A stretch of DNA of 39,721 nt from Microcystis aeruginosa Ma_MB_S_20031200_S102 (GCA_007095845.1 SFBI01000094.1:1-39721), one strand, 5' to 3'; positions 1 through 8,322 are shown, numbered from the stretch's first letter. A program made the numbers and translations. Notes: a model not told the origin generated them from the sequence alone.

Positions 1-1
1 T

Positions 2-85
2 TGGAACGAAATAGAGGCTTTTAAAGACCGCGTACATGGAGAATTAAAACAAGAATTACCCTCGAAAAGCCTATTTTTCTACTAA
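2..85 (+). pseudogene. 3' tail of an unidentified ORF cut by the window edge
   Basis: An open frame enters from the left edge and runs 27 codons to a TAA at 83-85; its last residues read roughly WNEIEAFKDRVHGELKQEL, a charged, probably helical tail. I do not recognise the family. It may be the true C-terminus of an upstream gene or chance coding. Confidence 0.25.
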
Positions 86-95
86 GTATTTATGC

Positions 96-266
96 TTATT
101 GCAAAGGTGAGATGCTCCCGTCTTGCATCGTATCGAGTGCCAAGTTATCCAAGGCAAGTTTAACATTTTCGGGAGTATTGATCTTGAGGCTCGCTTTCAG
201 GGGTGCGCTGTCATCCAGTTTGGTTTCAAGGTGTTCGATAAAAACTCGCTCATCTTCATATCTCAT
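96..266 (-). CDS. Small acidic ORF of unknown function, possibly a C-terminal remnant
   Basis: A 56-residue minus-strand frame starts with ATG at 266 (MRYEDERVFIEHLETKLDDS) and ends in TAA at 96-98. The frame stays open upstream for ten more codons to a stop at 297-299. The composition, rich in E, D, L and K, looks like real protein, but I know no family. Directly upstream lies a ~140-bp dispersed repeat (326-464) whose second copy also sits upstream of the minus-strand ORF at 7337-7621. It may be what is left of a longer gene cut by that repeat. Confidence 0.35.
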   Translation of the reverse strand: MRYEDERVFIEHLETKLDDSAPLKASLKINTPENVKLALDNLALDTMQDGSISPLQ

Positions 267-325
267 TCTAAAGACTCTCTGGTTGTTCAGTTTGTCTCAT
301 GTAAGGGATAGGATGATAAAAGATG

Positions 326-464
326 AAACCCTTATAGAGGAAAACATTTGGGGATTTTTGTCAATTGTTTTTGATCTAGAGCGAACTAATCAATTAAATC
401 TTTTGCCAGATAAGGATTTAGTCGATTTATAGCCCTCTATCGAACCATAACAAGTAACGAACAG
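326..464. repeat. Dispersed repeat, copy 1 (partner at 7600-7740)
   Basis: Resembles 7600-7740 in the same orientation at roughly 80% identity by eye. Shared blocks include TCTAGAGCGAACTAATCAAT, ATTTAGTCGATTTAT and CAAGTAACGAA. No open frame is shared. It fills most of the gene-free stretch between 266 and 513. Confidence 0.7.
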
Positions 465-512
465 CCATTTTAAAAGGGTTTTGCTATTATTGAGCAAGCC
501 TTACTTAGCTTT

Positions 513-1904
513 TTACCGAACCAATAACTTAAATAGGCTTAATTTACCCTTAAAAGGCGGATATTTTAAAGCGGGATTGAACCAAAGAGGTGTTTTCATA
601 ATCGCTTTTTGGTGACTAAAATTCTCAAAGGAAAAACGACCATGGTAGCTACCAATACCGCTATTTCCCCGGCCACCAAAGGGTAAACTAGGATTGGTAA
701 AATGAAAACTGTTGTTGTTAATACAACCTCCCCCAAACTGGACTGATTCTAACCATTTCTTTTCAGTCTTTGCCTTAGTAGTAAACAGATAAAAAGCTAG
801 AGGATTAGGGTTTTTAGCAATAATTGCTAAAGCTTCCTCAAAAGTGCTGAAGGCAATTATCGGTAAAATTGGTCCGAATATTTCCCCTTGCATAATAGGA
901 GCATCGAGGGAAACATTAGTTAATAAAGTTGGTTGAATATATAAACTTTCTCGATCGGTTTTGCCGCCAAAAACAATCTCACCATCTTTGAGCAAGTCAA
1001 TTAAGCGATCAAATTGTTTTTCATTAATTATCTTACCATAATCAGCACTTAATCTGGCATCTTCACCGAAAAAATTAACAATAGTATTAGCTAATTCTCT
1101 AATAAAGTTCTCCTGCTGAGATTGATGTACTAAAACATAATCAGCTGCGATGCACATTTGACCACAATTAGAGAATTTTGTCACGGCAATGCGACGGGTT
1201 GCCACGGAAATATTAGCATCAGCTTCGATAACACAGGGACTTTTTCCCCCTAATTCTAGAGTAACAGGAATTAACTTTTCTGCCGCTAGTTGATAAATAA
1301 TTTTTCCTACCCTTGTACTGCCAGTAAAAAATATATGATCAAAGGTGAAACTGTCTAAGATATTCGGAATTACTTCTGCACCATCTCCGGGTACAATTAA
1401 CACATATTCTTCAGGGAATATCTCTTCAATTATTTTAACTACTAATTTTTCCGTTGCTGAGGCAAATTCACTCGGTTTTAATACCGCACAGTTACCAGCA
1501 GCAATGGCACCAACTAAAGGCGCTAATAACAATTGCAGAGGATAATTCCAAGCACCAATGATTAACACCACTCCCAAAGGTTCCCGAATAATTTGACTGG
1601 AGGAGGGAAAATTTAAGAGATTAGTCTTAACAGGTTTGGGTTGCATCCATGAGCGCAAATTTTTTAAAGCGGTATTAATTTCCACCAAAAGGAACCCATT
1701 TTCAGTAATCCAACAATCTTCGGGACTTTTCTTTAAATCGCTATATAAAGCTTGATATATTTCTGCTTCATATTTAATAATTGCCTGTTTTAACTTCTCT
1801 AACTGCTGACGACGGAATTGACAAGAATGAGTGACACCACTAGCAAAATACTGACGCAATTTGGCTAATTTTTCTGAGTTTGATAGCATCGAAATAATTC
1901 CCAA
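513..1904 (-). CDS. Aldehyde dehydrogenase (ALDH3-like)
   Basis: Oxidises fatty or terpenoid aldehydes to acids with NAD(P)+, by homology to the cyanobacterial ALDH3-type enzymes (Synechocystis Slr0091 group). The 463-aa length fits the short ALDH3 class. Landmarks: IIGAWNYP at 115-122, FTGSTRVGK at 193-201, the general-base loop ELGGKSP at 217-223 and the catalytic Cys251 in NCGQMC. The C-terminus carries hydrophobic patches that could favour membrane association. It is last in a minus-strand run, 15 bp after the propeller gene. An alternative start is Met6. The family is clear; the physiological substrate is not. Confidence 0.9.
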   Translation of the reverse strand: MGIISMLSNSEKLAKLRQYFASGVTHSCQFRRQQLEKLKQAIIKYEAEIYQALYSDLKKSPEDCWITENGFLLVEINTALKNLRSWMQPKPVKTNLLNFPSSSQIIREPLGVVLIIGAWNYPLQLLLAPLVGAIAAGNCAVLKPSEFASATEKLVVKIIEEIFPEEYVLIVPGDGAEVIPNILDSFTFDHIFFTGSTRVGKIIYQLAAEKLIPVTLELGGKSPCVIEADANISVATRRIAVTKFSNCGQMCIAADYVLVHQSQQENFIRELANTIVNFFGEDARLSADYGKIINEKQFDRLIDLLKDGEIVFGGKTDRESLYIQPTLLTNVSLDAPIMQGEIFGPILPIIAFSTFEEALAIIAKNPNPLAFYLFTTKAKTEKKWLESVQFGGGCINNNSFHFTNPSLPFGGRGNSGIGSYHGRFSFENFSHQKAIMKTPLWFNPALKYPPFKGKLSLFKLLVR

Positions 1905-1919
1905 GTTAATAATGAAATT

Positions 1920-3398
1920 CTACGGCATCCACTGGGGACGAATTCCAGGTAGAGGCAATTCAATTAAATCAGATTTACTTGCTTTCACTCCATCTTGTAG
2001 GGGAGGAATTAACATCCATAAACGACCACCGATAATTGTTTCTCCTGAGTTAGTAGTCAAGGGATTAGTCGGATTAGTATCATAACTGGTGCGAAGTTGA
2101 TCAAAAATAATCGCTAAACTATCGGGAGATAAACTAATGTGAATATCACGATAATCTGCTAATTCCAGTAGGGGAGTCACTTGACCGGTCTTCACATCTA
2201 TTTTAGCAAAATAGGGTTTTTCTTTGTACTCTTGACTGTTAGTAACTAACTCGGTTAACAAACAATACAAATCACTACCAGTGGCATTAAATTGACAATC
2301 TATAATCGAACCTTGTAGATTGAGTAAGCGTTTTTGTAGTCCTTGATTATTGACATAAAAAAGCGATCGAATATAACGCATTTTAGCATTATCAGTATTA
2401 AAATTTACCATTGCCGCAGCCGTACCATCAGCAGAAAAATTCAAAATTCGCCCAAATTTTGGTAAAAAATCTAGGGGTTTTGTTTCAGTTTTTAAAGGCA
2501 AAAGGGCGATTCCTTCCCCTTGAGTAACAGCCAAAGTTTTACTATCAGGTGCAATCAAAAATTCTCCACCTTGAATGTTTAATTGCCGGGGTTTTTCCCC
2601 GGATTTAACTGCCCATAAATCGAAGTTAATCGGATTGCGGCGCTCAATTCTCTGCACGACAATAGTTTCCCCATCTTTAGCTAAATCAAAATGATTATTT
2701 TGATAATCTTTATTGTCTAGCACTAACTCAATTTTTGGGGGAGATTGGCCAAAATCAACTTGGTAAAGCTGCAGTTCACGAATTCCCTGTATCCCCTGAT
2801 TTTTCGCCACGGCCGAAAAGAGGATTTTTTTACCATCAGGGTAAAATTCAAAAGCCATAACGGTCAAATTTGCGGGGGTTAAGAGGGTTTTCTTCTCCTT
2901 GGTCAAGTTATAAAAAATTAATCTTCCCTGTTCTTCCCCATTAGTGCCAATATAGGCAAAAGCACGATCCCGACTTTTAAATTCTCTTTCAAAGATTCCT
3001 AGGGTTTGTCCTAATCGATTACCGCTGGGAAATTGTTCCCGCGCACCTTCAATTTGCAGATGATATTTTTCTCCGTAGGGAATGGGAGAAGTGAGGGTAT
3101 AAGCTAATCGTCTTCCGGCCCAACTAAACTTCCCCGGCAGCGGAGGATCGATAACTAGATTTTTTTCTACACTAGCATGATCCATGGGACGATCAAAAGT
3201 GATAATAAATGCTTGATCTTCCGCTCCAATTTCTCGATTTTCCCAACTAAATTCCTTGACTCTTGGGCCAGTTTGTAAAAGACACTGATTACCACAGGTA
3301 TTACCCAACCAAATTAAGCCACCAATTACTAAGGTTAGCGATACAATTAATGTTATTGCTAATTTATCAATCGGTTGTAGTTGTAAGGTCTTGATCAT
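1920..3398 (-). CDS. Membrane-anchored Ig-like/beta-propeller protein
   Basis: A 492-aa protein with one N-terminal hydrophobic segment (about 13-32) followed by two cysteines (CGNQC), so probably anchored and facing the periplasm. Residues 45-135 look like a bacterial Ig-like domain of the SbsA/Big_5 type (ITFDRPMDHASVEKNLVIDP). The rest holds degenerate propeller repeats of the PD40/TolB kind, such as PDGKKILFSA, KDGETIVV, PDSKTLAVT and LSPDSLAIIF. No catalytic motif is visible, so a binding or scaffolding role is likely. It lies 49 bp after the TIGR03943-type gene and may be co-transcribed with it. Function unknown. Confidence 0.65.
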   Translation of the reverse strand: MIKTLQLQPIDKLAITLIVSLTLVIGGLIWLGNTCGNQCLLQTGPRVKEFSWENREIGAEDQAFIITFDRPMDHASVEKNLVIDPPLPGKFSWAGRRLAYTLTSPIPYGEKYHLQIEGAREQFPSGNRLGQTLGIFEREFKSRDRAFAYIGTNGEEQGRLIFYNLTKEKKTLLTPANLTVMAFEFYPDGKKILFSAVAKNQGIQGIRELQLYQVDFGQSPPKIELVLDNKDYQNNHFDLAKDGETIVVQRIERRNPINFDLWAVKSGEKPRQLNIQGGEFLIAPDSKTLAVTQGEGIALLPLKTETKPLDFLPKFGRILNFSADGTAAAMVNFNTDNAKMRYIRSLFYVNNQGLQKRLLNLQGSIIDCQFNATGSDLYCLLTELVTNSQEYKEKPYFAKIDVKTGQVTPLLELADYRDIHISLSPDSLAIIFDQLRTSYDTNPTNPLTTNSGETIIGGRLWMLIPPLQDGVKASKSDLIELPLPGIRPQWMP

Positions 3399-3447
3399 TA
3401 TAGTAGATGGTTAGTAGCAACAACTGGTCACTGATAACTGTTGACTG

Positions 3448-4239
3448 TTAATATCCGTAGGGATCCCCAGGAGTGGGTATAGATTTCACCGATTTAGCCT
3501 TAATTACTAATTGTCTTCTGGTGGTTGATTTTCCCACTTCTACCGGTAAAGATTCCGTGGCCATTTCTCCGGTGACTTCTAACCAAGTATCATTGGGATA
3601 TTGACCGCGACTTCCTGATAGTTTCACCGGTAAAGCGACGGGATAAGCATCTACGGCACAACAGGTAAGAATAAAGCGACTAATTAATAAATAATTATCG
3701 GGTAGTTGGGGTAATTGTACCACAAAACCTGTGACTTTTACTGGTTGTCCTGTATAAGCATCAGGTTCGGGGTAAGCATTCAAAGTTCTTACCCATTCAA
3801 TTAAACTTTTTTCCTCTGGTTTAACGGTAGTGCCAAAGGATTGAGTTTGCACGCGAGTTAGGGGTAAAGATTCACTAATTCCCCTCTGTAATGCGATTTG
3901 ACTACTGAGGGGCTGCGGGGCGATAAATAGGCCTAAAAGGGCAGTTATTACTAATAAACCTGAGCCAAAATGTTGAGGAAGAATGGTAATATGCGATCGA
4001 TTATCATTACTATCTAAATTAATCTTTTTTTGCCACTGTTTTAATAATGTCCAAAGCTTGACTAATCCTAGGGCAAATAAAGCAATACTGGTGATGAGAA
4101 CCAGGATAAAATAATTAGGATGGATCAGTAAATTTAATTGTCCAGTTATCCAGTATTTAAATAGTAACGAACCCCAACCGATTAGGGCAATAATATCGAT
4201 AAATTGGGGGGCGATTATTTTCAGACGTGATGAATTCAT
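3448..4239 (-). CDS. TIGR03943 / DUF1980 family putative permease subunit
   Basis: 263 aa. Three or so N-terminal membrane segments (about 13-30, 40-62 and 90-110) precede a soluble C-terminal domain with the family signature ILTCCAVDAYPVALPV. This family (B. subtilis YcgQ) nearly always sits beside a DUF318-type permease, as here with 24 bp between them, and is annotated as the second subunit of a two-component permease. The paired cysteines could bind metal, but the substrate is not established. The stop lies in a spacer with ACTGGTCACTGATAACTG-type repeats. Confidence 0.8.
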   Translation of the reverse strand: MNSSRLKIIAPQFIDIIALIGWGSLLFKYWITGQLNLLIHPNYFILVLITSIALFALGLVKLWTLLKQWQKKINLDSNDNRSHITILPQHFGSGLLVITALLGLFIAPQPLSSQIALQRGISESLPLTRVQTQSFGTTVKPEEKSLIEWVRTLNAYPEPDAYTGQPVKVTGFVVQLPQLPDNYLLISRFILTCCAVDAYPVALPVKLSGSRGQYPNDTWLEVTGEMATESLPVEVGKSTTRRQLVIKAKSVKSIPTPGDPYGY

Positions 4240-4263
4240 GGGAAAAACTATCTAGGGACTGAC

Positions 4264-5274
4264 CTAAAATAAATAACTGTGAGCCAAGGTGAGTAAAAAA
4301 GTCATTTGCGCTGCTAAAGCAAAGAGATAAATTAACATTCTCGGTTTAAAAATAGACAACATTAAACCAATCCCTTTTAGGTCAATCATTGGACCAAACA
4401 CTAGAAAAGCCAGCAGGGAACTACTGGTAAAACTAGAGGCAAAGGAGAGAGCAAAAAAAGAATCAACCGTGGAACAAATCGAAACAATTACCGCTAACAG
4501 CATCATGGCCAAGATTGAAGTAATCGGATCCTGACCCAAATTAAGAATAAATTCCCGGGGAACAAACACCTGTAAACCGGCCGCTATAGCACTTCCTAGG
4601 ATTAACACTCCTCCTAATTCCCGTAATTCCATCACCACGTTTTCCAGAAAAGTTAACCAGCGCCTTTTCATCGGGATAGCTTGCACTGCTGGTAGGACAG
4701 CAGTAGCGGCAAAACTTTCGTCTAAGCGCAAAGTTTGCCCAGAATTACCGATCAGAAAAGAACCGGATTGTAGTAGTAGTGGGATAGATTCTTTTTCTGG
4801 TGTTTGCGGTTGCCAATTGAGACTTTTTGCCAAAGAGGTTTGTAGGAGCGGTCGGGGATCTTTTTGGATACTAAAGATAATACCGATAACCGTAGCGATG
4901 AACAAAGAAAAGATAACTCGATAGAAAACAATTTCCGGTTGATCGCGAAAAGCTACCCAAGTGGACCAGATAACAATTGGGTTAATTGTCGGCGCTGCTA
5001 AGAGAAAACTAACCGCTACTGCATTCGGCATTCCTTGCACAAGTAAACGTCGCGCCACCGGCACATTGCCACACTCGCAGACGGGGAACAAAAACCCAAT
5101 ACATCCCCCTACAAATGCTCCTAAAACAGCATTGCGAGGCATCAAGGCAACTAGGCGACGTTCATCGACAAATATTAAAAGAATACTAGAGAGAATCACC
5201 CCTAGCAGTAAGAAAGGCATCGCTTCCACCAACAGGCTCAGGAATAGGGTAAAGGCATTTTGTAGTTGACTCAT
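4264..5274 (-). CDS. Predicted permease, DUF318/ArsP-like (YcgR type)
   Basis: A 336-aa polytopic membrane protein with about eight hydrophobic segments split by a hydrophilic loop around 155-205. The diagnostic motif FPVCECGNVPVARRL is present at about 63-77; such Cys-containing motifs characterise the pfam03773 permease family that includes ArsP. First gene of the minus-strand run and partnered with the following TIGR03943 gene. Transport of a metal or metalloid compound is an inference from the family. The upstream spacer is filled with short repeats, so a promoter could not be pinned down. Confidence 0.8.
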   Translation of the reverse strand: MSQLQNAFTLFLSLLVEAMPFLLLGVILSSILLIFVDERRLVALMPRNAVLGAFVGGCIGFLFPVCECGNVPVARRLLVQGMPNAVAVSFLLAAPTINPIVIWSTWVAFRDQPEIVFYRVIFSLFIATVIGIIFSIQKDPRPLLQTSLAKSLNWQPQTPEKESIPLLLQSGSFLIGNSGQTLRLDESFAATAVLPAVQAIPMKRRWLTFLENVVMELRELGGVLILGSAIAAGLQVFVPREFILNLGQDPITSILAMMLLAVIVSICSTVDSFFALSFASSFTSSSLLAFLVFGPMIDLKGIGLMLSIFKPRMLIYLFALAAQMTFLLTLAHSYLF

Positions 5275-5337
5275 CTATCCTCGCCTTGGCAATTAGAGGT
5301 TTAGGGATAAAGACTTAGGAACCCCAGAAAAAGGTTC

Positions 5338-5742
5338 AGTTATCAGTTATCAGTGACCAGTTATCAGTGACCAGTTATCAGTGACCAGTTATCATTTATC
5401 AGTGACCAGTTATCTGTTATCTGTTATCCGTTACAGCCTTTCTCGTCAAGATGAAGTATAACCGAATTTGGTATTGACGACCAACTCCCCAAAAGGAAAG
5501 CTTCGTACCTCACCATTAAGATAACTGTTAGAGCAGAACGTAGTTATCAGTTATCAGTTATCAGTGACCAGTTATCAGTTATCTGTTATCCGTTACAGCC
5601 TTTCCCGTCAAGATGAAGTATAACCCAATTTGGTATTGACGACCAACTCCCCAAAACGAAAGCTTCGTACCTCATCATTAAGATAACTGTTAGAGCAGAT
5701 TTGAGTTTTCAGTCCACTGATTACTGTTTACTGATCACTGAA
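5338..5742. repeat. ATCAGTTATC-type short repeats with a ~128-bp unit duplicated at 162-bp period
   Basis: Runs of AGTTATCAGTGACC variants surround two copies of a unit at about 5410-5537 and 5572-5699 that differ at only a few positions. Each reads CGTTACAGCCTTTC, GTCAAGATGAAGTATAAC, TTGGTATTGACGACCAACTC, then AAGATAACTGTTAGAGCAGA. No ORF is conserved between copies. This fills the 470-bp gap between the permease gene and larE. Short runs of the same kind occur at 3410-3445 and 16222-16280. Confidence 0.85.
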
Positions 5743-6552
5743 CTAGAGGACTCGATTAAGTTTGCCGCTTTGATAACCTTCTAGATCGAGGGTGACATAG
5801 ATGAAGCCTAATTTTTGCAGATCAGCGACTAATTCGCTTAAATTTGTCCGATTAATAAAGTCGGGAATTTCTGCTGCCGGTAATTCAATCCGTGCCGTAT
5901 CGCCGCTCGATCGCACCCGTAATTGACGATAACCTAATTTTCGCAGATAAATCTCGGCCCGTCCGACTCTTTGCAATTTCTCCAGGCTAATTTCCTCCCC
6001 GTAGGGAAAACGGGAACTTAAACAGGGTTGCGCCGGTTTATCCCACCAAGGTAAATTTAAGTAACGAGATAGTTGACGAACTTCGCTTTTTGTGATAGCA
6101 ATTTCCGCCAAAGGTGAACGAGCGCCGCGCTCCCTAGCTGCTTGGATTCCGGGACGATAATCCCTTAAATCATCAGCATTAACGCCATCGATGACGTAGG
6201 AATAACCACGAGCGAGAGCGAGGGGTTTAAGGGTGTCGTGTAGCTCACTTTTGCAGAAATAACAGCGATTAACAGGATTACTGGTGTAATTGGGGTTATT
6301 CATTTCCTCGGTTTCTACCAATTCATGCCGAATACCGATATAATCGGCTTGAGCGATCGCTTCTTGCAATTCTTCCGGCAGTAGGGAAGGGGAAACCGCC
6401 GTAATTGCCAATGCTTGACTCCCTAGCAGATCATAAGCCACTTTTGCCACTAGGGTACTATCCACGCCCCCAGAATAGGCAATCAGAGCCTTTTCACTGG
6501 CTTTTAAGAGGTTTTGTAATTGTCCGAGTTTATCAAGTAATTGACTGTCCAT
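5743..6552 (-). CDS. larE: ATP-dependent sacrificial sulfur transferase LarE
   Basis: LarE donates sulfur to build the pincer cofactor of lactate racemase-type enzymes. 269 aa from ATG at 6552. PP-loop SGGVDST at 27-33, RCYFCKSEL with Cys97 and Cys100, and PCLSSRFPYG with Cys177, the position of the sacrificial cysteine in the family. Three such cysteines recall LarE versions reported to hold an Fe-S cluster. The frame stays open to 6786, but those 78 codons lie in a dispersed repeat also found at 7073 and 34140, so the downstream ATG, which gives the family's normal length, was chosen. No larB or larC is nearby. Confidence 0.88.
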   Translation of the reverse strand: MDSQLLDKLGQLQNLLKASEKALIAYSGGVDSTLVAKVAYDLLGSQALAITAVSPSLLPEELQEAIAQADYIGIRHELVETEEMNNPNYTSNPVNRCYFCKSELHDTLKPLALARGYSYVIDGVNADDLRDYRPGIQAARERGARSPLAEIAITKSEVRQLSRYLNLPWWDKPAQPCLSSRFPYGEEISLEKLQRVGRAEIYLRKLGYRQLRVRSSGDTARIELPAAEIPDFINRTNLSELVADLQKLGFIYVTLDLEGYQSGKLNRVL

Positions 6553-6636
6553 GGTGGTGATTTTGGCAACTGGTTTAGGGAGACCGTTTTTTATATTGGG
6601 TATAGACAAATAGCTTAAGCCACTTGTCTCAAGAAT

Positions 6637-6775
6637 TTGGGCTCTCTTGGGTTTGGTGGGTAAAATGTATTCTAAGATACAGTCCTGCGGGCGGTCGCAA
6701 CGCGAGACCGAGTGAAACGAACCACAAAGACACAAAGGACACAAAGATTGATCGCTCTTATATCTGAACTTTCTC
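6637..6775 (+). repeat. ~130-bp dispersed repeat, copy A
   Basis: Begins GGCTCTCTTGGGTTTGGTGG, continues TAAAATGTATTCTAAGATAC and ends with CACAAAGACACAAAGGACAC followed by AAAGATTGATCG. The same series occurs inverted at 7073-7205 and directly at 34140-34270. Copy A supplies the spurious upstream extension of the larE frame. Confidence 0.8.
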
Positions 6776-6911
6776 CATGCATACATACCATAATAGCCGA
6801 AAACCCTTATCCATCAATGGATGCATCCGTTAATTTTTCTTGATTTACCCATGTAATTTTTAACATTTTTTAATGAACAAGAGTTCTCTCTATATTGCTA
6901 AAATGATAGCC

Positions 6912-7061
6912 ATGTATATATAAAAAGTTTCTAACCGTAATTCCCCCCCCGCTGTTCTTCTTCGAGAGTCCTACCGAGAAGGAGATCAAGTCAAAAAAAG
7001 AACCCTGGCCAATCTCTCAAAATTACCCGATGATATTATCGACAATCTAAAACTGGCTCTT
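6912..7061 (+). pseudogene. Decayed N-terminal fragment of an IS1634-family (IS4-like) transposase
   Basis: Reads MYI, an in-frame TAA at 6921-6923, then KVSNRNSPPAVLLRESYREG, followed by KKRTLANLSKLPDDIIDNLK. This is the conserved start of the transposase (RNSPPAVLLRESYREG...KRTLANLSKLP). The early stop and loss of everything after about residue 50 show it is dead. It is bracketed by inverted copies of a ~130-bp repeat at 6637-6775 and 7073-7205, one of which probably replaced the rest of the gene. Confidence 0.8.
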
Positions 7062-7072
7062 CTAGTGGTCTG

Positions 7073-7205
7073 TGTGATAAGTTTAACTTACATTATGATC
7101 GATTAATCTTTGTGTCCTCTGTGTCTCTGTGGTTCCTTCCATTCCCGCGCCAGTAGGACTGTATCTTAGAATACATTTTATCCACCAAATCCAAGAGAGC
7201 CGACA
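7073..7205 (-). repeat. ~130-bp dispersed repeat, copy C (inverted)
   Basis: Reverse complement of the element at 6637-6775 and 34140-34270. On the plus strand it reads AATCTTTGTGTCCTCTGTGT, then GGACTGTATCTTAGAATACA and TTTTATCCACCAAATCCAAG. It lies immediately 3' of the truncated transposase fragment. Confidence 0.8.
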
Positions 7206-7336
7206 TTTTTTTTTACCTCTGTATCAAAAATAGAATTAATCCCAAAAACCCTATAAACCATTATATCGCTAAGTGCAAGTTAAAAGTCAGAAGTGGTCAA
7301 CTCAAGTTTAAATTGTACCTGATAGAGGTGCGATGG

Positions 7337-7621
7337 TTAAGAGCTTTTTCGGGTCAAAAGTTGATGGCAGTCGATGACTAGATTTACCTGAGCTTGTTTG
7401 ATGATTAACTGAGAAAAGTTTTGAGGGATGGTACTTAAAAGATCGATCACTTTAATGGAGTCAATTCCTTGGAGTTTCAGAGATTTTGTTAAGAGATGAA
7501 ATTCGGTACACCCAGAAATATAGGAGCGAGTTTTATATTTCTCTAATAATCCTCGTTCTTCGGTTTGTGTTATGCAATGCACGCGGATTATAAGGGATGG
7601 AACTTTTATAGAGAAAGGCAT
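7337..7621 (-). CDS. 94-aa ORF, possibly a remnant of an Asp/Glu racemase-type protein
   Basis: The middle of the frame, YISGCTEFHLL then SIKVIDLLSTIP, resembles the second catalytic-cysteine region (GCTE) and following strand of aspartate/glutamate racemases, but the first half of such an enzyme is missing. The first dozen codons lie in a dispersed repeat (7600-7740), so the start is suspect and the ORF is probably a fragment. Alternatively the resemblance is chance. Not a confident functional gene. Confidence 0.3.
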   Translation of the reverse strand: MPFSIKVPSLIIRVHCITQTEERGLLEKYKTRSYISGCTEFHLLTKSLKLQGIDSIKVIDLLSTIPQNFSQLIIKQAQVNLVIDCHQLLTRKSS

Positions 7622-7740
7622 TTGGCGGTTTTTGTCAATTTTTTTTCGCTCTAGAGCGAACTAATCAATTAAGTCTCTTTCCAGATAAGAATTTAGTCGA
7701 TTTATGCTACCCTATAGAACCATACCAAGTAACGAAGAAA
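7600..7740. repeat. Dispersed repeat, copy 2 (partner at 326-464)
   Basis: Same orientation as 326-464, sharing CTCTAGAGCGAACTAATCAA, ATTTAGTCGATTTAT and CAAGTAACGAA. Its right end abuts the point where the mazF-like fragment (7760-7864) loses homology, so it may mark that breakpoint. Confidence 0.7.
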
Positions 7741-7759
7741 CCTTATTTATTGCCTTTGC

Positions 7760-7864
7760 TCAGTTTGATGCTCTAAAAGTAGGGCGTTTTTTGGTATCTC
7801 CTATGGTTTCAAGGGCGAGAATTAAATAAATCTCTCCTTGATGGGGATAATTGTCATCTTCCAT
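7760..7864 (-). pseudogene. Truncated MazF/PemK-type toxin
   Basis: The 34-residue frame from ATG at 7864 reads MEDDNYPHQGEIYLI then ALETIGDTKKRP, the typical start of MazF/PemK ribosome-independent RNases (QGEIYL...GD.KKRP). It stops at TGA 7760 after RASN, where the family continues with a central strand and about 70 more residues. Clearly non-functional. It overlaps the end of the antitoxin remnant, as intact pairs of this kind do. Confidence 0.7.
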
Positions 7865-8100
7865 GTTAGAGTCCTTCCGGGTTGAGGATTCCTTCCATTG
7901 GGGTGTGGGAATTCTCCCCAGTCCCGCTCGAATTGCCGTTCAGTTGGTTTTTGAGTTTGGTAGAAGGTGCTTAACTGGTTTTCTATTTGCTATCGGTGCC
8001 ACAGTCGCAATCCTTCTTCGACAGCAGCAGAGTGATTCTCCGTCAATTGGTCAATATCTTGAAGCAATTTAGAATCGACGGTAATAGAGAACCGTTGCTT
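7822..8100 (-). pseudogene. Ribbon-helix-helix antitoxin of the broken MazEF-like pair
   Basis: The reverse strand from about 8100 reads KQRFSITVDSKLLQDIDQLT then ENHSAAVEEGLRLWHR, a ribbon-helix-helix DNA-binding antitoxin. An in-frame TAG at 7990-7992 interrupts it, after which homologous-looking tail sequence (QIENQLSTFYQTQ) continues to a TAA at 7822. No ATG precedes the conserved strand; a MITE-like sequence at 8136-8176 lies just upstream. Start loss and a nonsense codon make this a pseudogene partner of the truncated toxin. Confidence 0.7.
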
Positions 8101-8135
8101 GGTGGTTGTCGGATGAAATAGCGCTCCTCAAAAGT

Positions 8136-8176
8136 TATAGCCATTTCAATTAAGATTGAGAATATCAATTCCAGAG
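8136..8176. repeat. Left half of a MITE (full copy at 36933-37027)
   Basis: 41 bp matching 36933-36973 at 39 positions: TATAGCCATTTCAATTAAGA then TTGAGAATATCAATTCCAGA. The right terminal inverted repeat is not found here, so this copy is truncated or decayed. It sits upstream of the broken antitoxin. I see nothing else in the spacer to 8322. Confidence 0.75.
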
Positions 8177-8322
8177 GTGATATTGCTTAAGAGATGACAA
8201 ATTTGGTGATATAGTAACTAAAGATCACACTTAAATCTAACCTTGCCATAGATGCACAAATCTCGAATCTGGCAACCCCAAAAACATCCCGTCTCTAACA
8301 TCAGTTTTAGCGATGAAATGAG

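Noticed and set aside
112-432. Plus-strand ORF of 106 aa
   Set aside because: It overlaps a better minus-strand frame and runs into a dispersed non-coding repeat; its composition is unlike a protein.
5338-5600. CRISPR array
   Set aside because: The repeated units are short degenerate ATCAGTTATC tracts without constant-length spacers, and no cas gene is near.
6553-6786. N-terminal extension of LarE by 78 residues
   Set aside because: The extension lies in a dispersed repeat found in two other places, and the ATG at 6552 gives the normal family length.
7851-8072. Plus-strand ORF of 73 aa
   Set aside because: Antisense shadow of the broken RHH antitoxin and MazF fragment, which match known families on the minus strand.
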